Positions 20,925-23,067 of a stretch of DNA of 23,067 nucleotides are shown one piece after another (the stretch's first letter is position 1; the number at the start of each line of letters is the position of its first letter). Location: positions 1-23,067 of the forward strand of contig JAISYA010000021.1 of the NCBI GenBank assembly GCA_031270205.1, read 5' to 3'. The position numbers and the translations under genes were made by a program. Source of the stretch: Treponema sp. (lineage in GTDB: Bacteria > Spirochaetota > Spirochaetia > Treponematales > Breznakiellaceae). The notes beneath the pieces were generated by a model. That model was not told where the DNA came from, ran no database searches, and saw nothing but the letters and a program-made list of their open reading frames with translations.

Positions 20925-21545
20925 TTATGGGTATTTCTTTTTGATGATGAGCGGTACGGCGGCATCGCGCGGCCATACCGCCGGGCCGTTGCGGCCTTGG
21001 CCGGAGCCGTTCCGGCCTTGGCCGGAGCCGTTGCGGCCATGGCCGGAGTCATTTCGGCCATGGCGGGAATCATTGCGGCCATGGCGGGAATCATTGCGGC
21101 CATGGCGGGAATCATTGCGGCCATGGCGGGAATCGTTGCGGCCATGGCGGGAATCGTTTCGGCCATGGCGGGAATCGTTGCGGCCATGGCGGGAATCGTT
21201 GCGGCCATGGCGGGAATCATTTCGGCCATGGCCGGAGTCATTGCGGCCTTGGCCGGAATCGTTCCGGCCTGTGTCGGAGCCGTTGCGGCATGAACCGGAG
21301 CGATTCCGGGATGTATCGGAGCGATTCCGGGATATCCCGGAGCCATTCCAGGATATCCCGGAGCCATTCCGGGATATCCCGGAGTCGTTCCGGGAGGTAT
21401 CGGAATCGTTCCGGGATGTATCGGAATCGCTCAAGCCGCGGTTTGAATCGCGGCGGCCATAGCCGGAACGGCGCGGATAAGCGCCAAAATTACGCAAATT
21501 TGGGCCGGAATCACGTGAATTCGGGCCAAAATTGCCCGAATTCAC
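20925..21545 (-). CDS. Possible heptapeptide-repeat protein (GRNDSRH)
   Basis: A 206-codon minus-strand frame covering the 21-bp array, with consensus GRNDSRH drifting upstream to SRNDSDT and NSGNFGP, ending AAVPLIIKKKYP. Four other frames are also open in parts, as expected for a 21-bp repeat. This one is favoured because the array columns that vary most often (1, 16 and 19 of each unit) are silent third positions here (Arg, Asp, Asn). The first start is GTG at 21545 with no ribosome binding site, and the frame is open further upstream to 21641, overlapping the end of the beta-helix gene. It may be a separate gene, a frameshifted tail of that gene, or non-coding. Confidence 0.35.
   Translation of the reverse strand: MNSGNFGPNSRDSGPNLRNFGAYPRRSGYGRRDSNRGLSDSDTSRNDSDTSRNDSGISRNGSGISWNGSGISRNRSDTSRNRSGSCRNGSDTGRNDSGQGRNDSGHGRNDSRHGRNDSRHGRNDSRHGRNDSRHGRNDSRHGRNDSRHGRNDSRHGRNDSRHGRNDSGHGRNGSGQGRNGSGQGRNGPAVWPRDAAVPLIIKKKYP
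20970..21536. repeat. 21-bp tandem repeat array, about 27 units
   Basis: Units are in exact 21-bp register from 20970 to 21536. Core units (21054-21242) are nearly identical, consensus GCGGCCATGGCGGGAATCATT, differing at only a few positions. To the right they diverge through CCGGGATATCCCGGAGCCATT (about 21306-21431) to AT-richer units such as CCAAAATTACG/CAAATTTGGG. The gradient from uniform left to diverged right suggests recent expansion at the left. There are no unique spacers, so it is not a CRISPR array. Confidence 0.9.
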
Positions 21546-21589
21546 GATTTTGCGCCCGGCGCGTGGAGCCTGCGCGCCTTGGCGTGTAT

Positions 21590-23067
21590 CTACGGCGTCG
21601 CAATCAGCGTTTCGTCCGTGCCGGCGCCGGGGGTGACAATGTCACTGCCGCCTGACTGGGATGCGCCGCCTTTGGTGTATGTGCCGCCCGTGCCCCACTT
21701 CGCCGTGTTGTTCCACAAACTCAGCGCCGCGCCATTCTGCGCACTGTTGGCAAGGCTCGCGTCCGTCCCGGCGGGAAGGCTGCCGGCTTTACCGTAAATC
21801 GTGCCGCCGGACATGGTGAATACGGCCTCTTCATCGATGTGCACGCCGCCGCCGATGCTTCCCTCTTTGCCCTCTGCGCTGTTGCCGCTAATCTCGCCGC
21901 CGGACATGGTGAATACGGCCTCTTCAACGATCTGCACGCCGCCACCCCCTCTTGCGCTGTTGCCCGTAATCGAGCCGCCGGACATGGTAAATACGGCCTC
22001 GTCACCGATTCGCACTCCGCCGCCGCCGCTTCCCTCTTTGCCCTCTGCGCGGTTGCCGGAAATCTCGCCCCCTTCCATCGTGAACGTTCCCCGCCACACA
22101 ACGCCGCCGCCGCCGCCGGCCCATTTATCACTCGTGCTGGTGTTGCCGCTAATCGCGCCGCCGGACATGGTGAATACGGCCTCGTCACCGATGTTCACTC
22201 CGCCGCCGCCGCTTCCCTCTTTGCCGTTGGCGCTGTTGCCCGTAATCGTGCCGTCTTCCATCGTGAACGTTCCCCGCCACACAGCAACGCCGCCGCCATC
22301 GGCCCCTTTATCACTGGCGCTGGTGTTGCCGCTCATCGCGCCGCCGGACTTGTTGAATACGGACTCTCCAACTCGCACGCCGCCGCCGCCGCTTCCCTCT
22401 TTGCCCTCTGCGCGGTTGCCGGAAATCGTGCCGTCTTCCATCGTGAACGTTCCATGCCACATATTAACGCCGCCACCCTCTCTTGCGCTGTTGCCCGTAA
22501 TCGAGCCGCTTGACATGATGAATACGGACTCTTCACCGATGTTCACTCCGCCGCCGCCGCTTCCGTCTTTGCCGTTGGCGCTGTTGCCGGAAATCTCGCC
22601 CCCTTCCATCGTGAATGTTCCCTGGTACATATCAACGCCGCCGCCGCCGGCCCATTTATCACTGGCGCTGGTGTTGCCTGTAATCGAGCCGCCGGACATG
22701 GTGAATACGGACTCTTCACCGATGTGCACTCCGCCGCCGCCGCTGCCCTCTTTGCTCTGTGCGCTGTTGCCGGAAATCTCGCCCCCTTCCATCGTGAACG
22801 TTCCCCGCCACACCTCAACGCCGCCGCCGCCGGCCCAATCGTTACGGTTATGGGTGTTGCCCGTAATCGCGCCGCTTTTCAGGACCAACGCGCTGTTTTC
22901 GCCTATCCCTACGAGGGGATTATCGTTGTCCGGCAATCCGACCAGCGTAACGCCGTCAAGGGTGAGTTGCCGCTTGCCCTTGTCGCTCCCGATGTTGATC
23001 AGGCGTCCCTTGCCCCTGAGGCGTATGGTCCCCGTTCCGGCAATGACCGCCGCGCCGTCCCCCACGC
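21590..23067 (-). CDS. Repeat-built right-handed beta-helix surface protein, 5' end outside the window
   Basis: The minus-strand frame runs off the right edge (492 codons seen), so the N-terminus and any signal peptide are missing. From about residue 60 of the visible part it consists of about five two-coil modules of 56-60 residues, alternating GTFTMEGGEISGNSA with a KEGSGGGGV turn and VFTMSGGSITGNTS with a KWAGGGGV turn. This is the pattern of parallel beta-helix adhesin or polymorphic membrane-type proteins. The last coils differ (GGTIYGKAGSLPAG) and the end is short and polar (GTDETLIATP, TAG at 21590). No autotransporter barrel is visible. Likely extracellular or outer membrane; ligand unknown. 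Confidence 0.85.
   Translation of the reverse strand, partial: VGDGAAVIAGTGTIRLRGKGRLINIGSDKGKRQLTLDGVTLVGLPDNDNPLVGIGENSALVLKSGAITGNTHNRNDWAGGGGVEVWRGTFTMEGGEISGNSAQSKEGSGGGGVHIGEESVFTMSGGSITGNTSASDKWAGGGGVDMYQGTFTMEGGEISGNSANGKDGSGGGGVNIGEESVFIMSSGSITGNSAREGGGVNMWHGTFTMEDGTISGNRAEGKEGSGGGGVRVGESVFNKSGGAMSGNTSASDKGADGGGVAVWRGTFTMEDGTITGNSANGKEGSGGGGVNIGDEAVFTMSGGAISGNTSTSDKWAGGGGGVVWRGTFTMEGGEISGNRAEGKEGSGGGGVRIGDEAVFTMSGGSITGNSARGGGGVQIVEEAVFTMSGGEISGNSAEGKEGSIGGGVHIDEEAVFTMSGGTIYGKAGSLPAGTDASLANSAQNGAALSLWNNTAKWGTGGTYTKGGASQSGGSDIVTPGAGTDETLIATP

Noticed and set aside
20907..21462. Forward-strand reading frames in the 21-bp array (AAMAGII and RPWRESL heptads)
   Set aside because: Open because the unit is a multiple of three. 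Varying columns change amino acids more in these frames, and they stop inside the array.
20970..21536. CRISPR-like array
   Set aside because: Units abut with no unique spacers and the period is 21 bp, so it is a tandem repeat.

Overview
The window is GC-rich bacterial DNA with compact, well-spaced genes, most likely from a spirochaete. A Treponema of the termite-gut type is my best guess. It rests on the gene set (GTP-type PEP carboxykinase, a DksA-like protein, several TPR proteins, a Gly/Ser-rich beta-helix surface protein) and on the scattered TTTTGGAACAGGC hairpin elements. It is a judgement from the sequence, not a database result. No rRNA, tRNA, CRISPR array or transposase was seen.

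Layout. 1-618 holds a partial copy of a dispersed element and a long leader with two hairpins in front of pckG (619-2442, +). A shared terminator separates pckG from a DksA/TraR-like gene (2557-2946, -). 2947-3637 is an AT-rich gap with a strong promoter, small broken-looking reading frames and a second copy of the element. Next is a + strand operon (3638-8425): an unknown coil-rich protein and the two halves of a heterodimeric ABC exporter. The second half carries an extra domain of roughly 120 residues between its first two membrane segments. A KDG-kinase-like PfkB gene (8500-9573, -) follows, with its own promoter next to a third element copy. 9846-15747 is a five-gene minus-strand operon read TPR/coiled-coil protein, AI-2E/PerM-type permease, ACT-domain protein (UPF0237), DUF711/UPF0210 protein, queA. 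Then come a nitroreductase (+), a secreted TPR protein (-), and divergently from it a membrane-anchored TPR protein and a metallophosphoesterase (+). Last are a DUF4062-like protein with a C-terminal winged-helix-like region (-) and an unknown membrane protein (+).

The right end is repeat-built. About 27 copies of a 21-bp unit cover 20970-21536, followed by the 3' end of a large minus-strand beta-helix protein (21590 to the window edge) made of about five two-coil modules. In the 21-bp array, the most frequently changing columns are all third codon positions in one minus-strand frame. This suggests a real heptapeptide-repeat protein rather than a silent minisatellite.

Most genes are housekeeping or envelope functions. 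The points most worth a second look are the heptad array and its overlap with the beta-helix gene, the MITE-like element and its hairpin-only relatives at gene ends and in leaders, the inserted domain in the ABC half-transporter, and the stand-alone DUF4062-like protein.
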